The notes: generated by a model not told the origin, from the sequence alone. Positions 15,683 through 24,209 are shown, counted from the first letter of the stretch. The stretch is 34,815 nucleotides of DNA from Spirochaetaceae bacterium (GCA_028821475.1 JAPPGB010000056.1:1-34815), one strand, 5' to 3'. Program-made: numbers and translations.

Positions 15683-17338
15683 ATGCGTCGAATACTCGTT
15701 ACCAGCGCGCTGCCGTATGCCAATGGCGCGATCCATCTCGGCCACCTGTTCGAGCACATCCAGACTGACATCTGGGTGCGTTACCAGCGCATGGCCGGCA
15801 ACGAGTGCATCTACGTGTGCGCGGACGACGCGCACGGTACCGCCACCATGCTGCTCGCCGAGCAGACCGGCACCACGTCGGAGGAGCTGATCGAGCCGCT
15901 GCGCGCCGCCCATGCCGACGACTTCCGGCGCTTCCACATCAGCCACGACAACTACTACAGCACCCACTCGCCGGAGAACGAGCACTACGCGACGCTGATC
16001 TACCGCCGCCTCGCCGCCAAGGGCATGATCTTCACCGGCGAGGTGGAGCAGCTCTACGACCCCGAGCGCGGCCTGTTCCTGGCCGACCGCCACGTGCGCG
16101 GCATCTGCCCGCGCTGTGGCGCCGCCGAGCAGCCGGGCGACAACTGCGACGCCTGCGGCGCCACCTACGACGCCACCGAGCTCGGCGAGCCGCGCTCGCT
16201 GCTGTCCGACGCCGCACCGGTGCGCAAGGAGTCGCTGCACTACTTCTTCGACCTGCCGCAGTTCACCGACTACCTGAAGGAGTGGACCGCCACCGACGCC
16301 GTGCAGCCGGAGGTGACCAACAAGCTCGCCGAGTGGCTCGGCGACGGCCTCAAGCCGTGGGACATCAGCCGCGACGCCCCCTACTTCGGGTTCCGCATCC
16401 CGGACACCGAGGGCAAGTACTTCTACGTCTGGATGGACGCGCCGATCGGCTACATCGCCAGCTTCCGCAACTACTGCGACCGCACCGACGGTCTCACCTT
16501 CGAGGACTTCTGGGATCCCGGCAGCAGCGCCGAGGTGCACCACTTCATCGGCAAGGACATCATCAACTTCCACGCCCTGTTCTGGCCGTCGGTGCTGTCC
16601 GGCGCCGACTTCCGCACGCCGACCAAGGTGCACACGCACGGCTTTATCACCGTGGGCGGCACGCGCATGTCGAAGTCGCGCGGCACCTTCATCAACGCCG
16701 CCACCTACCTCGATCACCTCGACCCGGAGTACCTGCGCTACTACTTCGCCACCAAGCTGGTGCCCAACACCGACGACGTCGACGTCAACCTGGACGACTT
16801 CGTGCAGCGGGTGAACTCCGACCTGGTGGGCAAGGTGGTCAACATCGCCTCGCGCTGCGCCGGCTTCATCGCGAAGCAGTTCGACGGCAGGCTGGCGGCG
16901 GCGATCCACGACCCGGAGCTGTGGGGCGAGATCCGCGGCGCCGGCGAGCGCATCGGCGAGCTGTACGAACGCGGCGACGTGAGCCGGGCGGTGCGCGAAA
17001 TCACCGCGCTCGCCGACCGCACCAACGCCTACATCGCCGAGCGCGAGCCGTGGAAGCACGCCAAGGACCCGGAGCGCCGCGACGAGGTGCACGGCGTCTG
17101 CTCGCTCGGCATCAACGCCTTCCGCGCGCTGATGGTCTACCTGAAGCCGATCCTGCCGGCCATGGCCGCCAGGGCGGAGGCGTTCCTGAACACCGGCGAG
17201 CTGACCTGGGCCGATGCCGCCGAGCCGTTGCTCGACCACCCGATCGCCAACTTCCAGCCGCTGATCACCCGCATGGACCGCAAGGACATCGACAAGGTGG
17301 TCGAAGCCACCAAGGCCGAGCCCGACGCCCACCACTAG
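15683..17338 (+). CDS. metG: Methionyl-tRNA synthetase
   Basis: A 551-residue class I synthetase that charges tRNA-Met. It opens [20 protein letters not shown] with the HIGH-type motif HLGH at 19-22. The connective insert holds a four-cysteine zinc knuckle, CPRCG...[17 protein letters not shown] follows, and the KMSKS loop is [11 protein letters not shown], with R at the first position. The anticodon-binding helical domain is present ([15 protein letters not shown] onward). The protein stops without the C-terminal EMAPII-like tRNA-binding domain present in many bacterial MetGs. The ATG at 15683 was chosen because the catalytic fold starts there. A hairpin terminator shared with the convergent gene follows. 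Confidence 0.96.
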   Translation: MRRILVTSALPYANGAIHLGHLFEHIQTDIWVRYQRMAGNECIYVCADDAHGTATMLLAEQTGTTSEELIEPLRAAHADDFRRFHISHDNYYSTHSPENEHYATLIYRRLAAKGMIFTGEVEQLYDPERGLFLADRHVRGICPRCGAAEQPGDNCDACGATYDATELGEPRSLLSDAAPVRKESLHYFFDLPQFTDYLKEWTATDAVQPEVTNKLAEWLGDGLKPWDISRDAPYFGFRIPDTEGKYFYVWMDAPIGYIASFRNYCDRTDGLTFEDFWDPGSSAEVHHFIGKDIINFHALFWPSVLSGADFRTPTKVHTHGFITVGGTRMSKSRGTFINAATYLDHLDPEYLRYYFATKLVPNTDDVDVNLDDFVQRVNSDLVGKVVNIASRCAGFIAKQFDGRLAAAIHDPELWGEIRGAGERIGELYERGDVSRAVREITALADRTNAYIAEREPWKHAKDPERRDEVHGVCSLGINAFRALMVYLKPILPAMAARAEAFLNTGELTWADAAEPLLDHPIANFQPLITRMDRKDIDKVVEATKAEPDAHH

Positions 17339-17384
17339 CGCCCCGAAATCGCCGCCTGCGGCGCCGCTTCCGGCCCAACCGGCC
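17338..17384. repeat. 47-nt intergenic palindromic element, copy A
   Basis: The sequence just after the metG stop matches 24067-24113 at 40 of 47 positions. It contains two small palindromes: CGCCGCC-T-GCGGCG, and CCGGCC-CAA-CCGGCC after a conserved GCTT. Both copies lie between genes and next to a strong inverted repeat. Confidence 0.7.
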
Positions 17385-17393
17385 TACCTTCTG

Positions 17394-17420
17394 GGAGCCT
17401 GCCGGAATCCGACAGGCTCC
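17394..17420. terminator. Bidirectional hairpin terminator between metG and the DUF1697 gene
   Basis: GGAGCCTG (17394-17401) pairs with CAGGCTCC (17413-17420). The 11-nt centre is itself nearly palindromic (CGGAATCCG). It lies between convergent genes and touches the minus-strand stop codon. There is no long T-run on either side. Confidence 0.65.
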
Positions 17421-17968
17421 TAGGTCTCTTCGAGCAGGGTGGCGAGCCGGCGGACGGTGTTGTGGTTGCGGATGGTGACCTGCTGGTAGATGGGGTGCGC
17501 CGGCAGCTTGACGAAGGCGGAGCGGGTGACGCGCTTCTTGTCGGCGGACCAGAACACCACTCCGGGACCGGCGGCAACCGTTTCCAGCTCTTCCTTCACG
17601 GGCGGGATGCTTGCCAGCACGTCGGCCGGCGTGGTTCCGGCCAGCGTGAACAAGGCGTTGTGACGGTAGGCGGGATCCTCCCCCCAGGCCGGCGGTGCGG
17701 CGTCGAGCAGGGCGCGGTAGTCGGCGTAGGACAGCACCACGGCGCGCGCCGCGTAGGAGAATCGCTCCGACAGGCCCGCTTCGACACGCGCGGTCAGTTG
17801 CTGCTTCTCTCCCGAGCGCGCCCGGAACACGATGTTGCCGCTCTGGATGTAGGTGCGCACGTTGGTGAAGCCCAGGTCCTCGAAGCAGCGCCGCAGGTCG
17901 TTCTTGGCGATGATGTTGTTGCCGCCGACATTGATGCCGCGGAGCAGCGCAAGGTAGCGCTCGGACAT
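17420..17968 (-). CDS. DUF1697 family protein
   Basis: A 182-residue protein of the DUF1697 family. The N-terminus RYLALLRGINVGGNNIIAKN is diagnostic, followed by LRRCFEDLGFTNVRTYIQSG and NIVFRARSG. The end, TIRNHNTVRRLATLLEET, is also conserved. The function of the family is unknown; structures show a ferredoxin-like fold. The ATG at 17968 is used because family similarity begins there. It lies 86 nt after the MazG gene on the same strand, so it may share its transcript. The stop codon overlaps the hairpin terminator. Confidence 0.9.
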   Translation of the reverse strand: MSERYLALLRGINVGGNNIIAKNDLRRCFEDLGFTNVRTYIQSGNIVFRARSGEKQQLTARVEAGLSERFSYAARAVVLSYADYRALLDAAPPAWGEDPAYRHNALFTLAGTTPADVLASIPPVKEELETVAAGPGVVFWSADKKRVTRSAFVKLPAHPIYQQVTIRNHNTVRRLATLLEET

Positions 17969-18054
17969 CGCTACCGGCCCCCGTCCGGGCCGGTCACGCA
18001 CGCTCGCCCGCCGGCCACCCCCGGCACCGCGGGCTTCCGGATCGTAACCGAAAC

Positions 18055-18516
18055 TCACCGTGCCTGCTTCTCCCGTGCCTTGGCTGCCGCCCATATCCGT
18101 TTCGCATCCTCCGCGGTCACCGCGGTGCCGTCGAATACGAACGGCTTGCGCCGCCGCATCTTGGCCACCACGTCGTCGAACACCTCGTGCGCCGGGAAGT
18201 GACCGCTGCGCTCGGCCAGCAGCGCGCACATCAGCACATCCCACAGCAGGTCGCCGAGCTCCTCCTTGAGGTTGTCGCGGTCCCCGTTCGCAATCGCGAG
18301 CAGCACCTCGTCCGCCTCCGAGCGCAGCTCCCGAGCGTAGCGTTCCGCGGTCTGCGCCGTGGTCCACGGGCATCTAGCCAGTACCTTGCGCGCGGCGTCG
18401 GCAAGGACGGCGAAACTCTCCGTCACCGCGGAGTGTTCAGGGTGTCCCAGCCTGGGCGGCGGCTCCTTCATCATGTGGAGCGCATCATAGCCGGCTCGCC
18501 GCAATTGATCGCCCAC
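18055..18516 (-). CDS. MazG-like nucleotide pyrophosphohydrolase
   Basis: A 153-residue all-alpha NTP pyrophosphohydrolase domain. The metal-binding E-x-x-E and E-x-x-D helices are visible as ELRSEADEVLLAI and LKEELGDLLWDVLMCA, followed by ALLAERSGHF and EVFDDVVAKMRRRKPFVFDG. It ends EDAKRIWAAAKAREKQAR, as in MazG proteins with the I-W-x-x-x-K pattern. The family hydrolyses canonical or damaged NTPs to NMPs. It is a single domain, about half the size of E. coli MazG. The start is GTG at 18516, immediately after the TGA of the TrmH gene, so translation is likely coupled. Met codons at 18474 and 18471 are alternatives. Confidence 0.88.
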   Translation of the reverse strand: MGDQLRRAGYDALHMMKEPPPRLGHPEHSAVTESFAVLADAARKVLARCPWTTAQTAERYARELRSEADEVLLAIANGDRDNLKEELGDLLWDVLMCALLAERSGHFPAHEVFDDVVAKMRRRKPFVFDGTAVTAEDAKRIWAAAKAREKQAR

Positions 18517-19359
18517 TCACCACGCGTCCTTACGAGCACGCGCTTCGTATAACAGGATCGCCGCCGCCGCGGCCACGTTCAGGGAGTCGGCGGCGCCGAG
18601 CATCGGAATCGCGACGCGGCGGAAGCCCTGCTCCGCCCACGCCGGGGACAGGCCGAACCGCTCGCTGCCGAGCACCAGCGTGGTGCGCCCTCGGGCATCG
18701 AGATGCCGGTAGTGAACACCGCCGCCGGGAGTAGCGAGGTAGATGGTGCAGTCGTGCTGCCGCAGCCATGCGATCGCATCCTCCGCGCGCGCGAACTCGA
18801 CGTGCGGCACCTTGAGGCTCATGCCGTGACTGGCGCGGAACACCTGCGGGTGGCTCACACGTGCGCGCCCGTTCGTGATCATTACCAGATCGACGCCGAC
18901 ACCGTCCGCGGTGCGCAGCAGGGTACCGAGATTGCCCGGGTTCTCCAGGCCGTCCGCAACCGCGACCAGCGCATGTTCGCCGATACGCACCTTATCGAGC
19001 GGCCACCGGGGCATCTTCACCAGCGCCAAGAGCCCTTCCGGGGCGTCCCGATCGGAGACCCGGTGCATACTCCTCGCCGACATCGAGAGGGTGTCCCGGG
19101 CGCGCCCGCGGGCCGCTGCCACGCAGATCCGAGCGGCCTCGGAGCGGATCAGTGGGGGACAGCAGAAGAACCGCTCGATCGGGACGCCGAGACGCAGCAC
19201 CAGTTGCACGGCCCACAGCCCCTCGGCCACCACCCGGCTGTCAACCGCCGGCGTGCTGCCGCGCCGGATTCGGAGCAACTCCTTGAACGCCGGATGCGCC
19301 GCACCGATCTCTGTCAGGTCCATCCGGTCAGATCGCCGGTTATTGTCATTGCTACGCAT
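18517..19359 (-). CDS. TrmH/SpoU family RNA 2'-O-methyltransferase
   Basis: A 280-residue SPOUT-class RNA methyltransferase. The N-terminal substrate-binding domain includes HPAFKELLRIRRG and VVAEGLWAVQLVLRLG. The knot domain has the three family motifs: ENPGNLGTLLRTAD, LVLGSERFGLSP and IPMLGAADSLNVAAAAAILL. The enzyme transfers a methyl from SAM to ribose 2'-OH of rRNA or tRNA; the target is not readable. The start may be the ATG at 19359 or the internal ATG at 19323 (MDLTEIG), which better fits the family's usual N-terminus. The gene is directly followed by the MazG gene. Confidence 0.9.
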   Translation of the reverse strand: MRSNDNNRRSDRMDLTEIGAAHPAFKELLRIRRGSTPAVDSRVVAEGLWAVQLVLRLGVPIERFFCCPPLIRSEAARICVAAARGRARDTLSMSARSMHRVSDRDAPEGLLALVKMPRWPLDKVRIGEHALVAVADGLENPGNLGTLLRTADGVGVDLVMITNGRARVSHPQVFRASHGMSLKVPHVEFARAEDAIAWLRQHDCTIYLATPGGGVHYRHLDARGRTTLVLGSERFGLSPAWAEQGFRRVAIPMLGAADSLNVAAAAAILLYEARARKDAW

Positions 19360-19403
19360 TCAGCCGAGTGTGCGCGGGTGGGAGTATGGATTTATCGCTT
19401 CCC

Positions 19404-19419
19404 GAATTTGTGAATTTGT
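19404..19419. repeat. 8-nt direct repeat in an AT-rich spacer
   Basis: GAATTTGT is repeated head to tail at 19404-19411 and 19412-19419. The surrounding gap is AT-rich for this genome and lies upstream of the TrmH-type gene, so it may contain that operon's promoter. Confidence 0.6.
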
Positions 19420-19438
19420 ATTGTGGGACACCCTCACG

Positions 19439-20323
19439 CTAGTGGCCGCGCCCGGCGCACACGTCGGACAGGGCGGCGACGGTGGATTCCAGGGTGCGCG
19501 AGCGGTCCACCGCCTCCTCCGGCTCGTCGGCGAACGGGGTGGCGCTCAGCAACTCGTACAGGGCGGCGGCGCCGCGGTGGAAGTCGCCCGGCACCCCCAC
19601 CGATTCGAAGGTGGCCGCGATCTGGCGCATCTCCTCGATCCAGCGCGGTGCCTTGGCCGGCAGTCCGGGCAGGGCGCGCCGCATCCCCGCATAGGTAGAG
19701 GCCTGGCTCTCGCCCAGCTCCGCGGCGAGCGCTTCGTCCACGCCCAGCCGGCTGGCGGCGGCGAGCTGGGCGAACTGCAGCGCCGAGGTGCCCTTGGTGA
19801 CCGCGGCGTAGCACATCTTGAGGGCGGACGCGCGCCCGATCGCGCCGCCCAGGTCGCGCACCACAAGACCTTCTCCCTCCAGCGGCGCCAGCAGGTTGGC
19901 ATCCGGGCCGCAGGCGTAGAAGCGCGGGCCGGTACCGTTGGCCGGCGGCCCGCCGATGATGCCGGCATCGATGTAGGGGGCGCCGGCGGACCCGATCAGC
20001 GCCGCAATGCGCTGCGTGGTGGCGGGTGCGATGGCATTGCAGTCGGCGTAGGGCGGCGCGGCCCCGGCCGCGATCATGGCGGCGGCTGCCTCTTCCGCGG
20101 CCGCCACGGCGGCGGCCGGCGGCATGATCGACAGCACCAGGTCCGCCTGCGCCACCACGGCGGCGATGCTGCCGAGGTCGCGAATGTCGGCCTTTGCGGC
20201 CAGCCCGCCGGTGCGCGCCGACCGGCCGGCGAGCGAGGTAACCACGTCGAAGCCGCGGCTGCCGAGCAGCCGTCCGACGGCGTGCCCCATGTTGCCGGGG
20301 CTGACGATCGCGATGGTCTTCAA
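19439..20323 (-). CDS. 6-phosphogluconate dehydrogenase-like oxidoreductase, DUF1932 C-terminus
   Basis: A 294-residue beta-hydroxyacid dehydrogenase relative. The N-terminal Rossmann domain begins KTIAIVSPGNMGHAVGRLL, and DLVLSIMPPAAAVAAAE corresponds to the family's NAD(P)-side loop. YIDAGIIGGPPANGTGPRFY is the conserved substrate region, and ALKMCYAAVTKGTSALQFAQ carries the catalytic lysine. The C-terminal part fits DUF1932. The substrate is unknown. The start is a TTG at 20323, supported by a perfect AGGAGG (plus-strand CCTCCT at 20330-20335) six bases upstream. It stands between the TrmH gene and arfB with gaps on both sides, so it may be transcribed alone. Confidence 0.88.
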   Translation of the reverse strand: MKTIAIVSPGNMGHAVGRLLGSRGFDVVTSLAGRSARTGGLAAKADIRDLGSIAAVVAQADLVLSIMPPAAAVAAAEEAAAAMIAAGAAPPYADCNAIAPATTQRIAALIGSAGAPYIDAGIIGGPPANGTGPRFYACGPDANLLAPLEGEGLVVRDLGGAIGRASALKMCYAAVTKGTSALQFAQLAAASRLGVDEALAAELGESQASTYAGMRRALPGLPAKAPRWIEEMRQIAATFESVGVPGDFHRGAAALYELLSATPFADEPEEAVDRSRTLESTVAALSDVCAGRGH

Positions 20324-20477
20324 GACGAGCCTCCTGGGTAGCAGGGCGAATGCGTTTCAACCGCCACCGTTTCGCCGACGGCGCAGCGCCGACGGCACAG
20401 CGCGGAAGGCACCTGCGCTTCGGATCGTACGCGGCGCAGGCGGTTGCGTCACGCGCCGCGGTACGGGACGGGTGGCG

Positions 20478-20909
20478 TCAGTCGTCGTCACCCGGTTGGG
20501 CGCGCTGCCGTTTGACCGTGCTCCGGCGCGCCTTGTCCTGCAGGCGCCGCTCGCGGGCGGCGCGGGTGGGGCGGGTCGCCTGCCGGGGCCGGGGTTCGGC
20601 GAGCGCCTGCCCGACGAGCGCCGCCAGCCGCTCGCGCGCATCGCGGCGGTTCGCCTCCTGGGTGCGGAACCGGCGCGCCGTGATCACCAGTACGCCGTCG
20701 GTGGTCACGCGTCTGCCGGCGATCTCCAGCAGGCGCCGGCGCACCTCCGGCGGCAGCGACGGCGAACCGGTCGCGTCGAAGCGGAGCTGCACGGTGGTGG
20801 CCACCTTGTTCACGTTCTGGCCGCCCGGACCGCCGCTCTGGATGAACCGCTCCTCGATTTCCTCCTCCGGGATGGCAACGCCCGGCGCAACCTGCACCAT
20901 GGCTGTCAT
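20478..20909 (-). CDS. arfB: Alternative ribosome-rescue factor (ArfB/YaeJ peptidyl-tRNA hydrolase)
   Basis: A 143-residue stop-codon-independent release factor. IEERFIQSGGPGGQNVNKVA contains the catalytic G29-G30-Q31 that hydrolyses peptidyl-tRNA, and the flanking S-G-G-P-G-G-Q-N-V-N-K is invariant in the family. The C-terminal tail is rich in Arg and Lys (RAARERRLQDKARRSTVKRQ) and inserts into the empty mRNA channel of stalled ribosomes. The length matches E. coli YaeJ (140 residues). The start may be the ATG at 20909 or 20900. It diverges from the DrrA-type gene, whose ATG is 50 nt away. Confidence 0.95.
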   Translation of the reverse strand: MTAMVQVAPGVAIPEEEIEERFIQSGGPGGQNVNKVATTVQLRFDATGSPSLPPEVRRRLLEIAGRRVTTDGVLVITARRFRTQEANRRDARERLAALVGQALAEPRPRQATRPTRAARERRLQDKARRSTVKRQRAQPGDDD

Positions 20910-20947
20910 TGATCACCATCGGGCACCCGCGCAGCAAGGCCGAGCAG

Positions 20948-20953
20948 TATATT
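20948..20953 (+). promoter_or_regulatory. Candidate -10 box for a leaderless drrA-type transcript
   Basis: TATATT lies 6 nt before the ATG at 20960, so transcription would begin at or next to the start codon. No good -35 box is seen and there is no ribosome binding site between them. Confidence 0.3.
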
Positions 20954-20959
20954 CCCGCC

Positions 20960-21919
20960 ATGCCGAATCTGGTCGAAGCGAGCGGCCTGGTGAAGCGGTA
21001 CCGGGAGGTCACCGCGCTGGACGGTCTGGACTTGGCGGTAGCCGAGGGCTCGGTGCTGGGCCTGCTCGGCCCCAACGGGGCGGGCAAGACCACCGCGGTG
21101 TCGATTCTGGCGACCCTGCTGGAGCCGGATGCCGGCAGCGCGCGGGTGGCGGGCGTGGACGTGGTAGCCAGCCCGCGCGAGGTGCGCCGGCGCATCGGGC
21201 TGTCCGGTCAGTTCGCGGCCGTGGACGAGCACCTCACCGGGTTCGAGAACCTGGTCATGGTCGGCCGCCTCTATCATCTTGGCCGCCATCGTTCCCGCGC
21301 CCGCGCCGGTGAGCTGCTGGAGCTGTTCGACCTGGCAGAGGCAGGCGGGCGCCCGGTCAAGACCTACTCCGGCGGCATGCGGCGCCGTCTCGACCTGGCC
21401 GGCGCCCTGGTGGCCGCGCCGCCGGTCCTGTTCCTGGACGAGCCGACCACCGGCCTGGATCCGTACAGTCGCCGCCAGCTCTGGGAAGTGATCCGCACCA
21501 TGGTGGGCGGCGGCACCACGGTGCTGCTCACCACGCAGTACCTGGAGGAGGCGGACCAGCTCGCCGATCGCATCCTGGTGATCGACCACGGGAGAGCGAT
21601 CGCCGAGGGCACCGCGGACGAGTTGAAGAGCCGGATTGGCGCGGAACGGATCGAGGTCACGGTGGCCGACGCCGCGCTCCTGGAGCAGGCGCGGCAGGTG
21701 CTGGCCCGCTTCGCGGTCGGCGCGCAGCAGGCCGACGCGCGCTCGCGGTCGCTGGTTACGCCGATCGCCGGCGGGGCGCCGGTGCTCACCGCGGCACTGC
21801 ACGAACTGCAACGAGCTCGGATCGCGGTGCGCGATGTCGGCCTGCGACGGCCGACGCTCGACGACGTGTTCCTGACCCTGACCGGCCGCGTGTCGGCACC
21901 AGAGGAGAGCGACGAATGA
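20960..21919 (+). CDS. DrrA-type ABC exporter ATP-binding protein
   Basis: A 319-residue ATPase of the daunorubicin-resistance (DrrA) type. Walker A is GPNGAGKTT, with the signature YSGGMRRRLDLAGAL, Walker B VLFLDEPTTGLDPYSRR and H-loop TTVLLTTQYLEEADQLADRI. The family's GRAIAEGTADELKSRIG follows, then the DUF4162-like C-terminal region ending LRRPTLDDVFLTLTG. The ATG at 20960 begins PNLVEASGLVKRYREVTAL. It overlaps the permease gene by 4 nt (ATGA at 21916-21919), forming a two-gene exporter. Such pairs export drugs, lipids or glycans; the cargo is unknown. Confidence 0.93.
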   Translation: MPNLVEASGLVKRYREVTALDGLDLAVAEGSVLGLLGPNGAGKTTAVSILATLLEPDAGSARVAGVDVVASPREVRRRIGLSGQFAAVDEHLTGFENLVMVGRLYHLGRHRSRARAGELLELFDLAEAGGRPVKTYSGGMRRRLDLAGALVAAPPVLFLDEPTTGLDPYSRRQLWEVIRTMVGGGTTVLLTTQYLEEADQLADRILVIDHGRAIAEGTADELKSRIGAERIEVTVADAALLEQARQVLARFAVGAQQADARSRSLVTPIAGGAPVLTAALHELQRARIAVRDVGLRRPTLDDVFLTLTGRVSAPEESDE

Positions 21920-22803
21920 ATCCGCACGGTCACTCCGTGACAGGGAAGACGACGAAGGCCGATGCGCAGGCAGCGTCCGCCGGCCGGCTCTTTCGGATCA
22001 GGGGCCTGGTGTACGCGGTCAGCGACGCCGCGGTGATCGCGTGGCGCAACGTGATCAAGATCAAGCGCGTGCCCGACGTGCTGGTGTTCGTGCTGATTTC
22101 GCCGATCATGTTCGTGCTGCTGTTCGCGTTCGTGTTCGGCAACTCCATCAACATTCCCGGCGGCTCCTACCGCGAGTTCCTGATCGCCGGGATCTTCGCC
22201 CAGACCGTGGTGTTCGGGGCCACCTTCACCGGCGCCGGCCTGGCCGAGGACATCCAGAAGGGCATCATCAACCGTTTCCGCGCACTGCCGATGTCACGCA
22301 GCGCGCTGCTGGTGGGCCGCACCGTCAGCGACGTGGTGTACAATGCGCTGTCGCTGCTGATCATGGCGCTCACCGGTCTGGTGGTCGGCTGGGGCATCAG
22401 CTCCTCCGTGCTCGACGCCGCGGCCGGATTCGCACTGCTGCTGGTATTCGCCTACGCGTTCTCCTGGGTAATGGCGTACGTCGGGCTGCTGGTGCCGAGC
22501 GTGGAGGTAATCAACAACGCATCGTTCATGGTCACCATGCCGCTCACGTTCGTCGCCAACACGTTCGTACCGGCCGAGAACCTGCCGCCGGTGCTGCGCA
22601 CCTTCGCGCTGTGGAACCCGGTGTCCGCCGTCACCCAGGCCACCCGCGAGCTGTTCGGCAACATCCCGCCCGGCAGCGCGCCGCCGGACGCGTGGCCGCT
22701 GCAGCACCCGGTGCTCTATACGATGCTGTGGGCGGTGCTCCTGATCGCCGTGTTCGCCCCGCTGGCCGTGCACCGCTACCGCACCAGCGGCCGCCGCTCC
22801 TGA
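21916..22803 (+). CDS. ABC-2 type exporter permease (DrrB-like)
   Basis: A 295-residue integral membrane partner of the DrrA-type ATPase. After a polar N-terminus (about 30 residues) it has six hydrophobic segments. VLVFVLISPIMFVLLFAFVF is the first, and TGLVVGWGISSSVLDAAAGF lies between later ones. The ABC-2 signature region is EDIQKGIINRFRALPMSRSA, followed by NTFVPAENLPPVLRTFALWN before the last helix. These features are typical of DrrB. The ATG is inside the stop of the upstream gene, so translation is coupled. Confidence 0.93.
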   Translation: MNPHGHSVTGKTTKADAQAASAGRLFRIRGLVYAVSDAAVIAWRNVIKIKRVPDVLVFVLISPIMFVLLFAFVFGNSINIPGGSYREFLIAGIFAQTVVFGATFTGAGLAEDIQKGIINRFRALPMSRSALLVGRTVSDVVYNALSLLIMALTGLVVGWGISSSVLDAAAGFALLLVFAYAFSWVMAYVGLLVPSVEVINNASFMVTMPLTFVANTFVPAENLPPVLRTFALWNPVSAVTQATRELFGNIPPGSAPPDAWPLQHPVLYTMLWAVLLIAVFAPLAVHRYRTSGRRS

Positions 22804-22900
22804 CCGGGCGCCGCCGACCGGGCAGCCCGGCCGGAAGTCGATCGGCGTGGCGCCGCCCGCCGGCCGCATGCCTCGGCGGGGCGTGCGGCGGCGCAGGAGT

Positions 22901-23320
22901 TCATTGCCGGCGGCGGTTGCGGCGGCGCAGGAACTTCAGCGCCGACCAGTCGCGGTCGACCGCGCACACCTTGACGTCCACGAACTCGGTGCGCAGCCCG
23001 ATCGCGCGCACGGCGGTTTCGGTCAGGTCGCCTGCCAGGGGAGAACTCTTCTTCGGCCACGAAATCCACAGCATGCCGCCGGCGGCCACGTGGCCGGTGA
23101 GGGTTTCGAACCGCGCCGCCAGTTCCGCCCGCGAGTCGGTGAACAAGTGCAGGTAGTCGAATGCTCCTTCCAGGCTGGTAGAGATATCGAACCGCTCAAT
23201 GCCGTCGAGCAGCGCGCGGAACCCGTCCGGCTCGTGCAGCAGACAGACACGCAGGTCCGGTCGCAGCCCGAGCTTGCGCACCAGCGGGGTGCCCAAGTAT
23301 CCCGCCGCGCCTCTCGCCAT
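22901..23320 (-). CDS. DUF3052 family protein
   Basis: A 139-residue protein whose layout matches DUF3052. It begins GAAGYLGTPLVRKLGLRPDL, then RVCLLHEPDGFRALL, then DYLHLFTDSRAELAARFETL. The most conserved block is GGMLWISWPKKSS, and the C-terminus is VDVKVCAVDRDWSALKFLRR. The biochemical role of the family is not established. ATG 23320 is used; GTG 23329 is an alternative. It follows the histidine phosphatase gene after 12 nt, so the two are probably one operon. Confidence 0.85.
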   Translation of the reverse strand: MARGAAGYLGTPLVRKLGLRPDLRVCLLHEPDGFRALLDGIERFDISTSLEGAFDYLHLFTDSRAELAARFETLTGHVAAGGMLWISWPKKSSPLAGDLTETAVRAIGLRTEFVDVKVCAVDRDWSALKFLRRRNRRRQ

Positions 23321-23332
23321 GCCGCGCACCCT

Positions 23333-23995
23333 TCAGTTGCCGCTGCGGACGTCGAACGGCAGGTGGTCGACCGACCCGACGCTCCTGAACTCGGTGTAGC
23401 GCGGCGCGCCGCCGGCCATGCGACCGCGCGGCCAGTGGATCAGCTCGCTGATGCTGGCGTTGGCGATCGGAAAATCGTGCAACACCGGCGTGCCGGGCGC
23501 AATGCCGATCGCCCATCGCATCGTGACGTCGATGGTGCCGGCATGAGAGACGATGGCCACGCGCTCACCGACGTGACGCGCGACGATCTCGTCGGTCACC
23601 GCCATGACCCGTTCGGCGAACTCCCGTATCGTCTCGCCGTCGGCGGCCAGTTTGCGGTCCGGGTGCCACGCCAGCAGGTCGTCGCGCCGCTCGCGGAGCT
23701 GATCCATGGTGAGGTTGGGGTCGGTCACGCTGCCGAAGCGGTACTCCAACAGGCGTTCGTCGACCGATACCGGCAGTCCGGTGGCGGCGCCGACCCGGTC
23801 CGCGGTCGCGCGTGCCCGAGTCGCCGGGCTGGCGTAGAGGGCGTCCGGCCCGAGTTCGGCGCAGGCGTGCGCGGCTGCGGCTGCCTGCGATCTGCCGAGC
23901 ACCGAGAGCGAAGCGTCGTCGTAGCTGGTGCCGGGGGCATTGCGCGCCTGCGCGTGGCGCACCAGGAACAGCCGGATACTGGGAAACTGGTTCAC
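23333..23995 (-). CDS. Histidine phosphatase superfamily protein
   Basis: A 220-residue phosphoglycerate mutase-like phosphatase. The catalytic histidine is in RLFLVRHAQARN (H14; RHA rather than the common RHG). LYASPATRARATADRVGAAT, RLLEYRFGSV and the second histidine in VAIVSHAGTIDVTMRWAIG complete the site. The substrate is unknown; the family covers sugar phosphates, nucleotides and phosphoproteins. The frame is open upstream to 24202, but the conserved fold starts at NQFPSIRLFLVRH, so the GTG at 23995 is used. A large inverted repeat lies between it and the upstream chrA. Confidence 0.9.
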   Translation of the reverse strand: MNQFPSIRLFLVRHAQARNAPGTSYDDASLSVLGRSQAAAAAHACAELGPDALYASPATRARATADRVGAATGLPVSVDERLLEYRFGSVTDPNLTMDQLRERRDDLLAWHPDRKLAADGETIREFAERVMAVTDEIVARHVGERVAIVSHAGTIDVTMRWAIGIAPGTPVLHDFPIANASISELIHWPRGRMAGGAPRYTEFRSVGSVDHLPFDVRSGN

Positions 23996-24066
23996 GGCGC
24001 CGCGGATAATAGCAGGTGAACGCCCGGCGGCACACGCCGTCGGGACCAAATTTCGGTGGGCTGCCA

Positions 24067-24113
24067 GCGCCCCGGCACCGCCGCCCGCGGCGCGGCTTCC
24101 GGCCCGGCCGGCC
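24067..24113. repeat. 47-nt intergenic palindromic element, copy B
   Basis: The second copy of the element at 17338-17384 (40 of 47 positions identical, same orientation). The palindromes are kept: CGCCGCC-C-GCGGCG, then GCTT, then a CCGGCC...CCGGCC pair. Again a strong inverted repeat and a minus-strand stop codon lie just to the right. Confidence 0.7.
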
Positions 24114-24118
24114 ACTTG

Positions 24119-24209
24119 GCAGACCGTGGCGAAACTCGGCCTGCATTCGAGCGGCGATCCATCCCGCCGCGCCGCTCTCGGTGCAACGCCAGGTTCCGCC
24201 ACGGTCTGC
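24119..24209. terminator. Large nested inverted repeat at the chrA 3' end
   Basis: A 17-nt arm at 24119-24135 (GCAGACCGTGGCGAAAC) is the reverse complement of 24193-24209 with one mismatch. Within the 57-nt loop, GAGCGGCG (24149-24156) pairs with CGCCGCTC (24170-24177). The right end touches the chrA stop codon. It may act as a terminator or be a small structured element. Confidence 0.6.

Noticed and set aside
15548-17335. 595-codon minus-strand open frame
   Set aside because: It is the antisense shadow of metG. High GC suppresses stop codons on the opposite strand, and the translation has no motif.
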